Assembly: GCA_020726505.1 (NCBI GenBank)
Contig: JAHLEZ010000008.1
Location: 1,798,001 to 1,862,000 of the forward strand
Length of the DNA: 64,000 nucleotides
Reading direction: 5' to 3'
Source of the DNA: Leptodontidium sp. MPI-SDFR-AT-0119
Lineage: Eukaryota > Ascomycota > Leotiomycetes > Helotiales > Leptodontidiaceae
Shown: piece after piece, positions 13,129 to 25,735 of the stretch
Layout: the number at the start of each line of letters is the position of its first letter
Numbering within the stretch: position 1 is the first letter of the stretch
Notes under the pieces: model-generated
The model's input: the letters and a program-made list of their open reading frames with translations, nothing else
Database searches by the model: none
What the model was told of the DNA's origin: nothing
Position numbers and translations under genes: made by a program

Positions 13129-15220
13129 ATGTCGGTCACTAAAACGAGAAAGGATGTTGTCATCATCGGCGCAGGTGCTGCAGGAAGGGTGAGTTAGATT
13201 TCCAAACACCCTTACCGTTACAGCTTCAAATTCGACTAGAATAGCGGGGATCAAAATCAATTTCAACTTCCACGTACTTACCTTCCTTGTAGTCTTGTGC
13301 AGCCACCCTCGCTCAGCATCCTGAGGACTTTAGAGTCACGATCATAGAACGCAACGATGTCACAGGAGGTCAAGGAACCTCCATCTCTCTAGACAAAGAG
13401 AAATACGGCACAGACTGGATGAACAACGGCGTCCAGGGTGGTTCTCCAGTAAGTCAATTATCTCCCTAGATCCAATCTAATGTTAATTCTGCTCAGATCT
13501 TCAAACACACCTTCAACTTTTTCAAAAAGTACGGCCACGAGCCCCAAGAGGTCAAGTTACAAGTCGCCTTTGGCAAAGGACCCGATGGATTTTGGACCAA
13601 CTGCTTCCCAAGCAACCTGATCAACCAATTCTCCTATGACATCAAGAAATTCGGCACAGTCCTCAAGATTATCAAATGGACTATGCCACTGCTAGGTCTT
13701 GTCCCAATCCGTATTATGCTCCGCATGTTCTTCTTCAGCAAGGATTTTGGGGACAAGATGGTATACCCACTCATTGCTCTCTTTCTAGGTACCGGCAACC
13801 AGACTGCAAATGTGTCGTGTGCTATCCTAGAGAGACTTTTTGATGATCCCAATATGAAGCTGTGGGATTATGATCCGGAGACACTCCTACCTAATCTGCC
13901 TACCATGGTGACCTTTCCAAATCTCCACAACTTTTATGAGGATGTAAGTTGAACCACATCAGTACCCCCATTGATGTCAATTGAATATCACGTCAACTCA
14001 AATCGAATTCCGACTGACGGAGACTGACACGCTGAATAGTGGAGGAAAGATTTACAGTCGAAAGGTGTCGACATTCGTCTAAAAACAGAAGTAGTTGAGA
14101 CCACACAACGAAATAACAACGGCGTCATTCTCCAGACACGCCCTACTTCCAATAATTCAAGCAGTGGTATTACAGCTCCAGCATGCATCACGGAGACATT
14201 CGACGAACTCATAATGTGCGTACTCGCCGACGATGCACTCAGGCTCCTAGGGAAGACCGCAACACGAAAGGAGAAGTTCGTTCTTGGTGGAGCGAGCTTC
14301 TACGATGACATTACAATCACTCACTCCGACCGCACCTACTTCAAGAAGCACTACGAGACTGAATTTGACCCTAAGCTCTGTGCGGGGCCGAAGTCCAAAA
14401 CACAGGAAGATCAGATCGCCTTCGCTAAAGGCGAACAGAGCGGTCCGGATGGAGAGGAAAAAGGATTCAGACCTATGTACTACACCAAGTCATACAAGCA
14501 TGACCCGAAGAAGATCGAGATGTCATTCGACTGCTCGAACTATCAACACCAGTTCAGAGAGACTTCCGACAGCGAGAGCGCAGGCGGGAAGGCACATGTG
14601 TACCAGAGCATTTTCCTCGACAAGCGAAGTGACGAGCTGTGGACTATTGGCGAGATTGACGAGACAAAGATCATCGAGAGGAAGTGGTGGCATCAGCTGG
14701 GGCATGGATGGCAGCACTACGTACGGGTTGTGCCTGGTGAATAATCCTTGACTTAATTTTTGTCTGTTTCTCGAATGTTGACTGTTGGAAGGGATGATGT
14801 TCATCAACGGCAAGAACAACACTTTGTTCGCTGGATCATGGACTCTTGTGGTATGCAACTCCCAGACCAAACTCTCCCTCAACTGCTAACACGATATAGA
14901 ACATGCACGAATTAGCTTGCGTCAGGTAAGAGTTTAGCACTCAGCAGACCCACAAATTCCATCTTGTATCAATTATTTTCAACCTTTTTTTTACTCGCCA
15001 TCAAAAATGGAAATTCTAACGGAGGCACAGTGGCATTGCAGCTGCTTACCGATGTAAGTATCTTCCCCTTTCTCCCGGAGACACACTAACACTAATCCTA
15101 GTAGGAGCAAAATATACCAAATTTGACGACTTCGCCGAAGATTTCTTCAGCAAGTATCTACTCCTCTCTCACGGTGTTCGGTTCGGAAAGGAGGAGAGGA
15201 GACGCAAGAAGCAGCACTAG
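13129..15220 (+). CDS. FAD-dependent amine-oxidase-like oxidoreductase
   Basis: Eight exons (13129-13188, 13293-13448, 13497-13943, 14040-14736, 14792-14850, 14900-14925, 15031-15053, 15102-15220) join in frame to a protein of about 528 residues. Residues 8-21 give a Rossmann dinucleotide-binding motif (DVVIIGAGAAGRSC), then the second FAD strand VTIIERNDVTGGQG. The C-terminal part has FINGKNNTLFAGSWTLVNMHE...SGIAAAYRLGA, the FAD-contacting end typical of the flavin amine oxidase/NAD(P)-binding family. No signal peptide; the middle (FGTVLKIIKWTMPLLGLVPIR) is hydrophobic and may touch membranes. The substrate is unknown. A basic tail (KEERRRKKQH) ends the protein. Very small exons 6 and 7 (26 and 23 nt) are supported by phase and conserved sequence. 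Confidence 0.85.
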
Positions 15221-15652
15221 ACGATGATTGGAGATTGCTTTTCCTGTGCTGGGTGATGGAAAGCAGGTAGACTTGAAGTTACGCACTTGCTTTGCAACCA
15301 AGCAGTACGGCAACTGGCTTTCTTGGCAGGGTCGAGGATGCCTTTGTGATGTACTGGATTTTGCTGAGGACTGACTAGGGGGCTTCAAGATTTTGTTTGA
15401 TTAGTAGTAATGATTTGACTTGAGGAAAGCATAGGATGAATCGCGAAAGGAAAGGGGAAGTGACACATGCTCAATGCCATTCTCACACAACCTCCAGATC
15501 AGCTGATGGGACAAGCGATTTATGGTATTCGCAGAGGAGCCTTCCTTCTACGTTTGACATTTCTCATTATAGAATACATAGATGTACAACCCTAAACCAA
15601 GAGGATATCCAGCCCCAACACCACAATATACAAACAAAGTCTCTAATTACAC
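15221..15652. other. Convergent intergenic region
   Basis: A 432 bp gap between the 3' ends of the FAD oxidoreductase and MTO1. No gene or strong structure seen; it should hold both 3' UTRs. Confidence 0.6.
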
Positions 15653-17901
15653 TCAGCTACCTGGACTGACCATGTACTCCTTCTTCCTAGCAGCAATCTC
15701 CTCGAAAGCCAACGCCTTCGCAGCACTCCTCTGCCTACCCTGCACAAAAGCCAACAACCTCAACGTCCCCGCAGGAGTCATACCCTCTATCCGCCTCGCT
15801 TGGCCAACTGATTCCGGCCTCGTAACGTTCAACAACGACTTCTCATGCATGGACAGCCCAAAGATACTATCATAATCCAGATCGAGGGGGAGTTTGAGAT
15901 TCTCGTCTTTCTGGAAGACACGCATGGCTGCTGTCTGCTGCTCGACGTAGGGTGCGTACACGGATTCGATGCCGACTCGTGTCTGGATCCGTGGATGGTA
16001 TTGCGCAATTTCTGGGACGAGGGACACCATGTCTGCGACTGTGACGCCTGCTATACGCAGCACCTCGAAGGCCGTTCTTCTCGTTGAGTCGTTGCCGACT
16101 TTGAAGCCATCTTTGATCCAGACGGGTGCACTGGAGTTCTTGGCAATGAGAGCTGCTTTCAATGCTTCGATTTGAGATAGTTCGTCCGAGAAGCTGGACC
16201 AGCGCTTGTCGCTGACTATGCCTGCTTCTCGACCCTTTGCAGTGAGTCGCATATCGGCGTTGTCTGCACGGGCGCTCATGCGGTATTCACTACGTGATGT
16301 GAACATGCGGTACGGTTCCGAGACGCCTTTGGTGATGAGATCGTCTATCATGATTCCGATATAGCCATCACTTCTCGAGAGAATGACTGGAGGTTTCGAT
16401 TGCGAGGAAAGACCGGCATTGACACCTGCTATGATGCCTTGTGCTGCAGCTTCTTCGTAGCCTGTCGTTCCGTTGATCTGTCCAGCTAAAAACAGTCCGC
16501 GGATCTTCTTGGTCTCAAGGGTGGACTTGAGACTCCTGGGGTCGACATAGTCGTATTCCACACCATAGCCTGGTTGCAACATTGTCACGTTTTCCAGACC
16601 CTTGATGGTTTTGAGTAGCTGCTCTTGAGCTTCCGCTGGGATAGTCATGGATATCCCGTTGGGGTAGATAACATCGCTGTCGAATCCCTCGGGTTCAAGC
16701 CAGATGATATGTCTCTTCTTGTCCGAGAAGCGGATGACTTTGGATTCTAGAGAAGGGCAATATCTCGGGCCCTTTACTGTTTCTCTGATATGAATCGAGT
16801 TTTCGAGGTTGGCTCTGACTACATCATGAGAGGCCTCGTTCGTATACGTTGCATAGCAGAGTAGTTGATCCTTAACCGAGACGCAGTCGTTTAGGAAACT
16901 GAATGGCATTGGTGGATCATCACCAGCTTGGGCGTCAAGAATGCTGAAATCGATCGAATTCTTGGCCAATCGAGGTGGAGTACCAGTCTTCAACCTGCCC
17001 AACTCAAACCCGGCATCTTTCAATGACTTGCTCAAGCCAAAAGTAGCAGCTTCGCCCATTCGCCCAGCAGGATGGCACTCCAAACCAATATGTATCTCTC
17101 CGCCCAGGAAAGTTCCAGTCGTAATGACCACATGGTTGGTCTGTATGATCTCTCCTGACTCCAGCCGCACTCCAGTAATCTTTCCGCTTGGTATTTGTCC
17201 TTCCTCGTGAGTGACAATAATGTCCGCTACACTGCCAGGCACAATCGACAAATTCGCATATGTCTCCAGCTCCTCTCTCATATGCTTCTGATACAGTTTT
17301 CTGTCGATCTGGGCACGAGGTCCCTATAACGTATAAGCACTTTGTTTTTCCCAACACCAATTCCAATTTCCATGTACATACCCACACAGCCGGTCCCTTC
17401 TTCCTATTCAGCACCTTGAACTGCACGCCAGCTTTATCTATGATCCTGCCAGAAACACCATCCAAAGCATCGACCTCCCTCAACATCGTCCCCTTTCCAA
17501 TCCCGCCAAAACTTGGGTTGCAGGAGCACACCCCGATGTTTTCGAGCTTCGGGGTGATGAGCGCCGTTCTGGCTCCGGATCGGGCTGCACCAGCACACGC
17601 TTCGGATCCAGCATGGCCTCCTCCAATAACGACGACATCGTAAGGCCTAGATATAGGTAATTAGATTAGGTGTAGATTTGGGCAGGCATTGGGCAATCTA
17701 CCTATGATCCTGCGCAACGGCGGCAAAACATCGTTGTTGCCGCTGAATAGCCCTAGGCAGAAGAAAACGGCCGAAACCCATAGGCCGGGTAAATACCATC
17801 CGTCGATTCATGATAGCATATTGTGACCAAGTCGAGAAGGGTATCGATGAAGTGACAAATGGATTGGTGGTCAGAATACTTTTTTGCCGCGAACGCGCCA
17901 A
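15653..17901 (-). CDS. MTO1: Mitochondrial tRNA uridine modification enzyme MTO1/MnmG (GidA)
   Basis: MTO1 is the FAD-dependent partner of MSS1/GTPBP3 and forms (carboxymethyl/tauro)aminomethyl-uridine at the wobble position of mitochondrial tRNAs. Three exons (17901-17702, 17646-17382, 17323-15653) give 711 residues, close to the family size. The N-terminus ([10 protein letters not shown]..., with many Arg/Ser and few acidic residues) fits a mitochondrial presequence. Then come [17 protein letters not shown] (FAD site), [13 protein letters not shown] with its conserved cysteines, GTPPRL, and [23 protein letters not shown], all GidA signatures. The C-terminus contains the region that binds MnmE/MSS1, including [15 protein letters not shown] residues ([17 protein letters not shown]). 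A second in-frame ATG lies at 17811, but the first is preferred because it completes the presequence. Confidence 0.95.
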
Positions 17902-18715
17902 TCGGGCAATCGAGCTAATGCACAGGGGCTCGGTTCAGGGATGTTGACGACATTTCAGAGGCGAGACCGATTGTTGATTTAGAGATTGTGAAGCGATATT
18001 TCCATGGCCAATTCTGTTTTTAATGTTATGGCTTTGTCTGACCTATTTGCTACCTTTGCAACCTGGTCACCGATAGTACTCCGTTAGGCCTTCCGGATAA
18101 TCCTCATCTTGATATCGATTATCCGGATAACATCCAAAAGTTGTAACGGGTCATTTCAATGTCGAAAGGAATGGTAGTTGCAATACAGAGGCACACCAGA
18201 AACGTACCACTCCAAACAAATGCGGTTGGATTGCATAATATTACATTACACCATTCGCTTCAAGTACATATGTAATGGTTGAATGAGATAATCAATTCCG
18301 TAAGGGCGATAATCCCATGTAATTTAGTGCATCTACTCGCTTGCTTGCCTTAAGACCACAACATGATTGATCAAATCAACCACCCACAGCCTTGATAGCA
18401 CACTCGCTCTGGTCCCCATCACCATCCACCAAATACATCTCCCTCCCCCTCCAATGACAAAAGAGATGTTGGTTTGCAGAACGTGCAGTGGTGTCCGAAG
18501 ACAAACAAAAGAAAACCCATTCCACTCAAGCCCGGACCTGAGTGATATCACACACCTGTTACAGAAAATTAGGGAGCCGCATCCAAATTTACGTGTCCAC
18601 ATCCCCCATATCGGTCGTACCAAACGAGTGAAATTCGAAAATCTGCCGACTTAAGCAGCCTAGGTCCCAACGCCGTCTCCCCGTAAGTCATGTCATTATA
18701 CAAGCCCAATCATGA
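17902..18715. other. Intergenic region, no gene seen
   Basis: About 0.8 kb between MTO1 and the decapping-enhancer gene. It contains AT-rich sequence with TATCCGGATAA-like repeats around 18095-18130 and no supported ORF. Confidence 0.5.
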
Positions 18716-20263
18716 TCACATAAGGCCATTAAGTCTGCCATTCATTTGTGGGGTCCGGCCGCCAACGTAGTTTGGAGTCGCTCCTGAAGCTGTCGACCCT
18801 TGTCCAATGACCGATTCAGAGGTTCCCGCGGGGTCCAGCTTCAATATTCTGCGAAGGCTATCCTCCATGCCTTTGATCGTCGAATCTGAGTTTGCAGCGC
18901 TGGAGACAAAAGCAGGAGCTTCGGAAGGTGTGCGGGAAGCGAGTTGAGTACCGAAGTTGTTTCCATTAGGATAAGTATTCGCTGGCATCCGTGAGGGGGT
19001 GGACGAGTTCGCATAGACATGATTTCGATCAGGTGTTCTGGTTGGTGTCTTTGTTGGAGTAACCTCCTGGCGCAAACCTGATGACCGTCCTCCTGTTCGG
19101 GGACCATTCATCATCCTTGGATCAGGACCCGGAGAGTATCCGTTGTTCTGGGGTCTGTTGGGGGTTCCGGCACTCCTTGGGCCACTTGGTGCTGCAAATG
19201 GTACATGGTAGGACTCAGAAGATGGATACATCGGCGCAGAGTTTGAAGCAGGTGGTGGTTGGCCCGAAAACAGATATGCTTTTAGCGCCTCAGATCGGTC
19301 CAAAGCTGACTGTACGTGGTGTGGTGGTTGCTCAGAGGAACCATCAAGTTGGCCTCCGGAACGTGCAGCGTTGATTCTCTCGGAGTAAGGCGTAGAAAAT
19401 GCAGGACCAAAGGGGGTTCCTGGAGCTCGGTCACCATCCAACTCCATAGCAAACATACCGCTGGAAGAGATCCTGTTAGAGTCACCCTGGCGAGCACGGT
19501 TCTGAGTAGAGCGAGCAGGTGGGGTTTGGCTATTACGGGGTGATTCTAATGGAGGAGGAAATGGACCATTGGCTGCTGCTAGGACCTGGGCGGCGCTTGC
19601 ACTGCGAGCTCTCTCCTCCCTATCAGCCTTGAAGAAGAGATCCAAGGGCGACTCTTCTCTTTGCAAATGATCGGCCGAAGGTGTGGTTCGTGTTGGTGTT
19701 GAGTCAGCAGCTGGAAGAGCAGCTCCTTTCAGCGATTTCAATCCTTTGACGCCCGGGGAGTCAGGAACAGATTTCGAGTAGAAGCTAGGTATTGGAAGAG
19801 CGGATGGAGCTGGCGAAGCATGGAAAGTCGAGCCTGCATATGCTGCAGTAGAGGGAGTATTGATCGGCTTTGCGGACGAATGCATGACAGCAGATTGCAT
19901 ACCTGTCAAAGGCGGGGTGTTTCGATCGTTCCTCGCACCTGCGGGGGATGTCATGACGTTCTTTGGGCGATTCTTGTTGCGCGACCTTTGTTTTGATCCA
20001 GCTTCTGGTGCAGTCGAGCTTGATGTGTGTTGCGAGGCAAGTTGGTTATCTTTGCGCGGGGTACGCGGGGGCGTTGTAGGCTGCTGGAAGGAAGAGTTCG
20101 ATCTCATGTCGTTTTGCAAGTTTTGAACATATGCCTGCGAGTTGAGATGATGGGGGTTTTGCGGATTCTGCGGATTGAGAGGACTCTGCGACGAGGCTGT
20201 TGAAGGCGGCATTGCTGCGCTTCGAGTATGACGGTGACGTCTGGGAGGGACGTCTGTAGACAT
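18716..20263 (-). CDS. PNRC/Edc1-type enhancer of mRNA decapping
   Basis: A single-exon 515-residue protein, low-complexity and rich in Ser, Pro, Asn and Thr. Near residues 145-170 it has YAGSTFHASPAPSALPIP followed by SFYSKSV, the conserved block of fungal PNRC-domain proteins. The LPxPSF-type proline motif is the segment that Edc1/PNRC proteins use to bind Dcp1 and stimulate Dcp2 decapping. Downstream are LDLFFKADREERARSASAAQ and long TP/SP-rich stretches that look like phosphorylation targets. Acting in cytoplasmic mRNA turnover follows from the family, not from further sequence proof. No other domain is visible. The start MSTDVPPRRHRH is the first ATG, and the upstream leader is CT-rich. 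Confidence 0.7.
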   Translation of the reverse strand: MSTDVPPRRHRHTRSAAMPPSTASSQSPLNPQNPQNPHHLNSQAYVQNLQNDMRSNSSFQQPTTPPRTPRKDNQLASQHTSSSTAPEAGSKQRSRNKNRPKNVMTSPAGARNDRNTPPLTGMQSAVMHSSAKPINTPSTAAYAGSTFHASPAPSALPIPSFYSKSVPDSPGVKGLKSLKGAALPAADSTPTRTTPSADHLQREESPLDLFFKADREERARSASAAQVLAAANGPFPPPLESPRNSQTPPARSTQNRARQGDSNRISSSGMFAMELDGDRAPGTPFGPAFSTPYSERINAARSGGQLDGSSEQPPHHVQSALDRSEALKAYLFSGQPPPASNSAPMYPSSESYHVPFAAPSGPRSAGTPNRPQNNGYSPGPDPRMMNGPRTGGRSSGLRQEVTPTKTPTRTPDRNHVYANSSTPSRMPANTYPNGNNFGTQLASRTPSEAPAFVSSAANSDSTIKGMEDSLRRILKLDPAGTSESVIGQGSTASGATPNYVGGRTPQMNGRLNGLM

Positions 20264-20948
20264 GTCTTCGTTGGCCTATAAATAAGCGGCCGCAGAAGGA
20301 GCGCAAGTAAGAAAACAATAAAGCAATATTTGAGTTCGCTGAGCGACGGAGGCGCGTGGAATTATCGTGATGATCTGGGAGTGAAAGAGGGTTGATGAGT
20401 TGGGGTGGACCTAGGGGTGGTGGCCAAGTACTCGAGGATGGCTGTGTTGTGGTGCAGTATCGGTGGCGACTTTGACTCTTGGTTGTGGAGGGGATAGTCG
20501 AAAGTGTTCTATTCATTGTTCTGTGTCGTATCTTTGAGGTGATACTTTGTGTAGGAGATGTGGAAGGAAGACGAGATAGTCACTCGATTCCTTGAACAAG
20601 GCGAGCCTTCTGGTTCTGCACCCCTGGGCTTTCCCGTTTCCCGTACAAACATTTACTTCTAAGCTCCTGCCTGCAGCTCAACTTCTTGAACTCCATGCTG
20701 GTAGCCTCGCCTCTCCTCGACTACCAAGCAAATCTCCAGACGGTGTATTCCTGACTCGGCTTCACCTTTTAATACCTAGGTAAAGACCCACGGCATCCTG
20801 CACTTCACGACTTCCACTTGGCCTACCTGTCGCCTCTCCGATCTACAAACGAACCACCATCTCCCCCGCCTTCCAAGTAAACAGCCTCCAGCTACTCCCA
20901 CCTACCACTACCAACATCTTCCACGACAAGAAAAGCAGAGACATCAAC
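20264..20948. promoter_or_regulatory. Divergent promoter between decapping enhancer and RBX1
   Basis: About 0.7 kb between two divergent starts with CT-rich leader-like sequence on both sides. ORFs seen here are in untranslated leaders and have no domain. Confidence 0.5.
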
Positions 20949-21469
<521 letters not shown>

Positions 21470-21793
21470 GCTTCTACAACGAGTTGGGATGAATGGCGGG
21501 ATCAATGATTACATGATGATGAATATTGGAGACGTATGGGCATCGAAGGGCGAAGGGGTTGGACCGAAGATACCGCCCGCAGTACGGCCTTCGATGCAAA
21601 AGGGGCGCATGGAGGATTTGTCTCCAGATAATGGCGTTCATACGGAATAGATCCCATAGCTTCGGGACAAGAGCTCTGGTGCATGGATAATAGCAACGTG
21701 CATTTTGTGGTATTCCTTCCCAAACTTAACGCCGGTGTTCTTTCTTTCTTCATTCCTGATCCGTTTTGTAATCCCGTGGTGTTCCCTCTTCGA

Positions 21794-22259
21794 TCAACCC
21801 ACAACTTGTCCATCAACAACAATGCCCTGCGACTTTGGTTCCTTTCCACCTACCGGCAACCACTTGACTGGATGCCGGTTGAAGAATGGCCATGGTGGGA
21901 CAACGAGTAAGAAGGTAGCTGCGGTGCCTCCCAAGCCGATCAGGAGAGCACGCTTGATGTCTTGTTGGAAGTAGCCGGTGATGAAAGCAATTGCCTAGAA
22001 TCTGTTAGTCTGGAACTGAACGTTTGATGAATCTTGTCATACTCCGAAGATAGCCTATTGAAAAAGCTGTTAGTTACGGAAGTTCCATGACTGGTAGATG
22101 AAGAGGCTTACAAGCAATGCTGTTGCAAGATATTCTGCTAGACGTTGTCCCTCGAACTACATTTCCATTAGCCTCAGAAAAGAAGCAGGATGCCGGATCA
22201 TTTACATCGATTTGGCCTTCCGCAAGCTCTCGCACTTTATCCAGTATCTGATCTGCCAT
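21794..22259 (-). CDS. SPC1: Signal peptidase complex subunit Spc1 (SPC12)
   Basis: A small ER membrane subunit of signal peptidase that shields transmembrane segments from cleavage. Four exons (22259-22206, 22156-22112, 22054-22043, 21994-21794) give 103 residues: MADQILDKVRELAEGQID, then FEGQRLAEYLATALL, AIFG, and AIAFITGYFQQDIKRALLIG. Conserved FEGQRLAEYL, the two membrane segments and VPPWPFFNRHPVKWLP identify the family. Exon 3 is only 12 nt (AIFG) but has good splice sites and keeps the frame; skipping it would also keep the frame and remove four membrane residues. The ATG at 22257-22259 gives the family-typical N-terminus; an upstream in-frame extension exists but looks like leader. 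Confidence 0.92.
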
Positions 22260-23442
22260 GGTGTGTTGAGGTTGAGATGTTTGATCTGACTGCAGATGGA
22301 TGTCCTGATGAGGTGTCCAGACCAAACAGGCGAGGCTGAACAGTAAATCGTCACGTGATATGCAAGCAATTTGAGGGATTTTGCAAACAACTTCTAAGTG
22401 GTTAAAAATGTTTCATAGATGCATGGATCAAGAATTGAGTTGAATTAAAACAAAGCTGTAGTATGTAAAGATATTGATTAAAGTTCAGTCTCACAATTCT
22501 CTCTGATACAATGCTGTGGCTGTCCGATGCTTACAGCCTCATCAAATACCGCGAGCCTTATTGGCAGTGTTTTGGTGGGGCTAGCTGAGGGACTAGCCTT
22601 CCCGCTAAACGACCAAAATTTGGCTCGACTTCGAGTTGCCTCCTCTTCCTCCTTTCTATCACAACAACTTCGAAGGATTGAGATTTCTCAAACCATCTCT
22701 TGACATCTACACAACGACATCTTGAGACACTGATTCACAGATCAAATACGCACAGAGCAGAGTCATCTCCTCTGAGATCAACGGCTCCGGCCTTTGTACA
22801 ATCATCTTGGCACGTCATCGCCCGACGAACCCAACCTACACTTTTCACGAGCTCAGCTTCGAATCTACGCAGCTTCACACCTCTACTGTTCACCTCGAAC
22901 TTCTCCTCAAGACGCAGTTATTGCACCTTTCGCTCTCTAGCAATCTGCCACCTCCAACCTAATCGCACCACTTCCACTGTCTGCAAGAACATCAGATACC
23001 ACGACGCTTCCTTTCAATCTCTCCAGACAACCTCCCACTATTACCTAGTAATCCTTCAAGTTGGCGGGATTCAATCACTACTCGGTTTGCTTCATTCGTC
23101 CGCTTCTTGGGCCAAAGACCTGGGCCTACAGCGGATACAAGCCTCCATAATTGGTCTACTACCACATAAACACGACACATTGACCAACAACAACGCAACA
23201 TATATTGGGGTAGAAGCCGGACGGATAAAACACGCGACATAAGGCTGTACAGGGGCATCCTGTGCAAAGAAGGCTATCAAATTGACGCCAACACGCGGTG
23301 GGCGCTCGTTGCCTGCCTTCATAGACCTGGAGGGCTAGGAGAGATAAGCCTCCAGTCAATTCAGCAGGGAGGATTTGGAACGGCATAGGCCAACTTCAGA
23401 ATACCATATCTGAAAATAAGTTAGAGGATCAGAATCGGCAAG
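22260..23442. promoter_or_regulatory. Divergent promoter SPC1 / CorA transporter with long leader
   Basis: A palindromic TCACGTGA E-box lies at 22351-22358, about 92 bp upstream of the SPC1 start. The right part is a C-rich leader of the transporter and contains an open frame at 22700-23242 (180 codons, Ser/Thr/His-rich, no domain). That frame is more likely an untranslated leader or upstream ORF than a gene. Confidence 0.5.
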
Positions 23443-25392
23443 ATGTCCGACCAGGAGAGCAACACCAGCACCAACAACTCTGGCTACAGCACCCCTGTTC
23501 CAGAGTTGGATGACCACAGACACCAGAGTGCCTCTGTACAGAAGCCACGCTCCAGACGTGGTACTGTTGACACCATGCACAGCAATTACCGCCGCAACTT
23601 GGCTCCGGACCTAGCTCTCGTCAACCAGGGACTTTCACCTACTATTGCAAGGGACTTCGAGGAGGCTGTGGATGATGGAGAATCACCAGGAGTATCTCCT
23701 CTTCATTTGAGAGCAGCATCTGGCCGGAGTCGTCGTGGGACTGTCACTACACTTGACCCAAGATCAGTCTCACCACCAAGTTCCGTCAAAGCCTTTGCCG
23801 AGGCGAGACGTTTGGAGAGAGATCTTTCGACCGCAGAAGGCAACAAGGAGGGTCGAGTATATGGAGATTGTGACTTGCACCGAACAATCTCAAGTGACAG
23901 CCGCCGAAGCAAGCGCAGCCTCCGGAGCAGGAGATACACCAACGACAATGACTGCCAAAGCATTGCCGATTCTCGCCATACTGCTCAAGAAGATGTTTGC
24001 TTCCCACTGCATCCCGCCGGAGAGAAGAACTCGCTCAATATCAATTATGAACTTCTCCAAGAATTCATCGACGAGGAAGAGACTCGTGAGAGAACTCCAC
24101 CCCTAGGCCAGCCACAGGCTCGCATATTCCATGACCTTCGCCCACAGAAGACTGGAATCCCGACCATCGTCACATCCAACGGCGACATCATTGAAGCTCC
24201 TTCCGCTGGATCCTCCGAATTGAGTGCCAAGATCACTGAAACTGAGTTTGACGAGAAGTCTGCAGAGCCGCAACGCCTCGAGAATCGATTCGAGTACTTC
24301 TCAACCTTGGCAGAGTCCACGATCCATGCTGCTGACTTTGGTGATTTGGTCTTGCCTGGAGAAGATGTCCGGACTTTGTTCACTCTTCCTCCAACGACGG
24401 ACGATGAGGATGGTGTTTGGTGGTTGAACATCAACAGTGCCACCAAGGAGGAGATCACCACCATCTGCCGAGCTTTTGGTATCCATCCCTTGACCATTGA
24501 GGATATCCTCACCCAGGAAGCCCGTGAGAAGATTGAGCTGTTCCAGTCGTACTATTTCGCTTGCTTCCGTTCCTTCCGTGTCGAGGAAGAAGAAAACGGT
24601 GGACAAGATTACGAGGCATTCAACATCTATGTTGTTGTCTTCCGCGAGGGAACTCTCAGCTTCAGTTTCTCTCCCAACCCCCATACCGCTCAGGTCCGAC
24701 AAAGAATAACCAAGCTTAAAGATTTCATCGCTTTGAGCTCTGATTGGATCTGCTATGCCCTTATGTAAGTTTTCCACCCGAACGAATGGAGCGTACTGTA
24801 CTAACTATTTAGCGATGACATTGTTGATTCCTTCGCTCCAATCATCAACAGAATTGAATGCGAGGCTGATGTCATTGAAGATGAAGTCTTCATCTCTCGC
24901 AACGACGACATGCAGACATTCCTCCGCAAAATCGGTATGGCACGAAAGAACGTTATGGGCCTAATGAAGCTGTTGGGTGGCAAGGCAGATGTCCTCAAAG
25001 GGTTCACAAAGCGCTGCAACGCGAATTACAGAGTGACCCCACGAATGGACATCGGGCTCTACTTGGGTGATATCCAAGATCACGTTGTCACCATGATGAC
25101 CAATCTGGCCCATTTTGAGAAGATGCTGTCCCGTTCTCACAGCAATTACCTCGCTCAGCTGTCCATTGAAAACATCGAGCAAGGTAACAACTCTAACAGG
25201 GTCCTCAGCAAGATTACCATGCTTGCATCAATCCTTGTTCCCCTGAACTTGGTCTGTGGTCTGTTTGGGATGAACGTTGCTGTCCCTTGGAAGAACTCTG
25301 AGAGTCTTGGACCATTCTTTGGAATTCTAGGATTTTTGGTTCTCTTCACTCTCATGGCGCTTGGCATTGCGCGGAGGATGAGATACATCTGA
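23443..25392 (+). CDS. CorA/Alr1/Mnr2-type magnesium transporter
   Basis: Pentameric Mg2+ channel family of plasma or vacuolar membrane. Two exons (23443-24764, 24813-25392) with a TACTAAC branch point in the intron give 633 residues. The first 270 residues are a disordered cytosolic tail with repeated RSRRGT-type basic/serine motifs. The CorA domain follows (WWLNINSATKEEITTICRAFGIHPL...LTQEAREKIELFQSYYF). Membrane segment 1 is ITMLASILVPLNLVCGLFGMN with the selectivity motif GMN, and segment 2 is FFGILGFLVLFTLMALGIA, ending RRMRYI. The long N-tail resembles yeast Alr1/Mnr2 and fits post-translational control. Whether it is the plasma-membrane or vacuolar paralogue cannot be decided from sequence alone. 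Confidence 0.93.
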
Positions 25393-25735
25393 ATACCAGA
25401 AGTTGTACAGACAGGAAACTGGTGAAGATGTCGCCCGCCAACTTATTGTTTTGATTGCAGCTTGGATGTTGGACGTGGTTACTTTTGCTGCTACATCTCG
25501 GTTTCGAATTCTGCCCTAATTCTCTGGATTTCAACAGTTGTGTTTGTCAGTGTAATTAAGCATTTGAATCCTTTCTTGTTAGATGTCATAGAAATAGATA
25601 AGACACATGAGCAATGAATGGCATACCGTGAAATGCAAACTTGTCATTTGTGAGTGGATTTGATCTCATATCGACAGATGCTGGTGTCTGGTTTTGAAAT
25701 GCCATGAACGGATTCCCATGTGCAGTGATCTCCCA
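25393..25735. other. Convergent intergenic region
   Basis: 343 bp between the 3' ends of the Mg transporter and the release-factor-like gene. Nothing beyond AT-rich 3' UTR-like sequence is visible. Confidence 0.6.
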
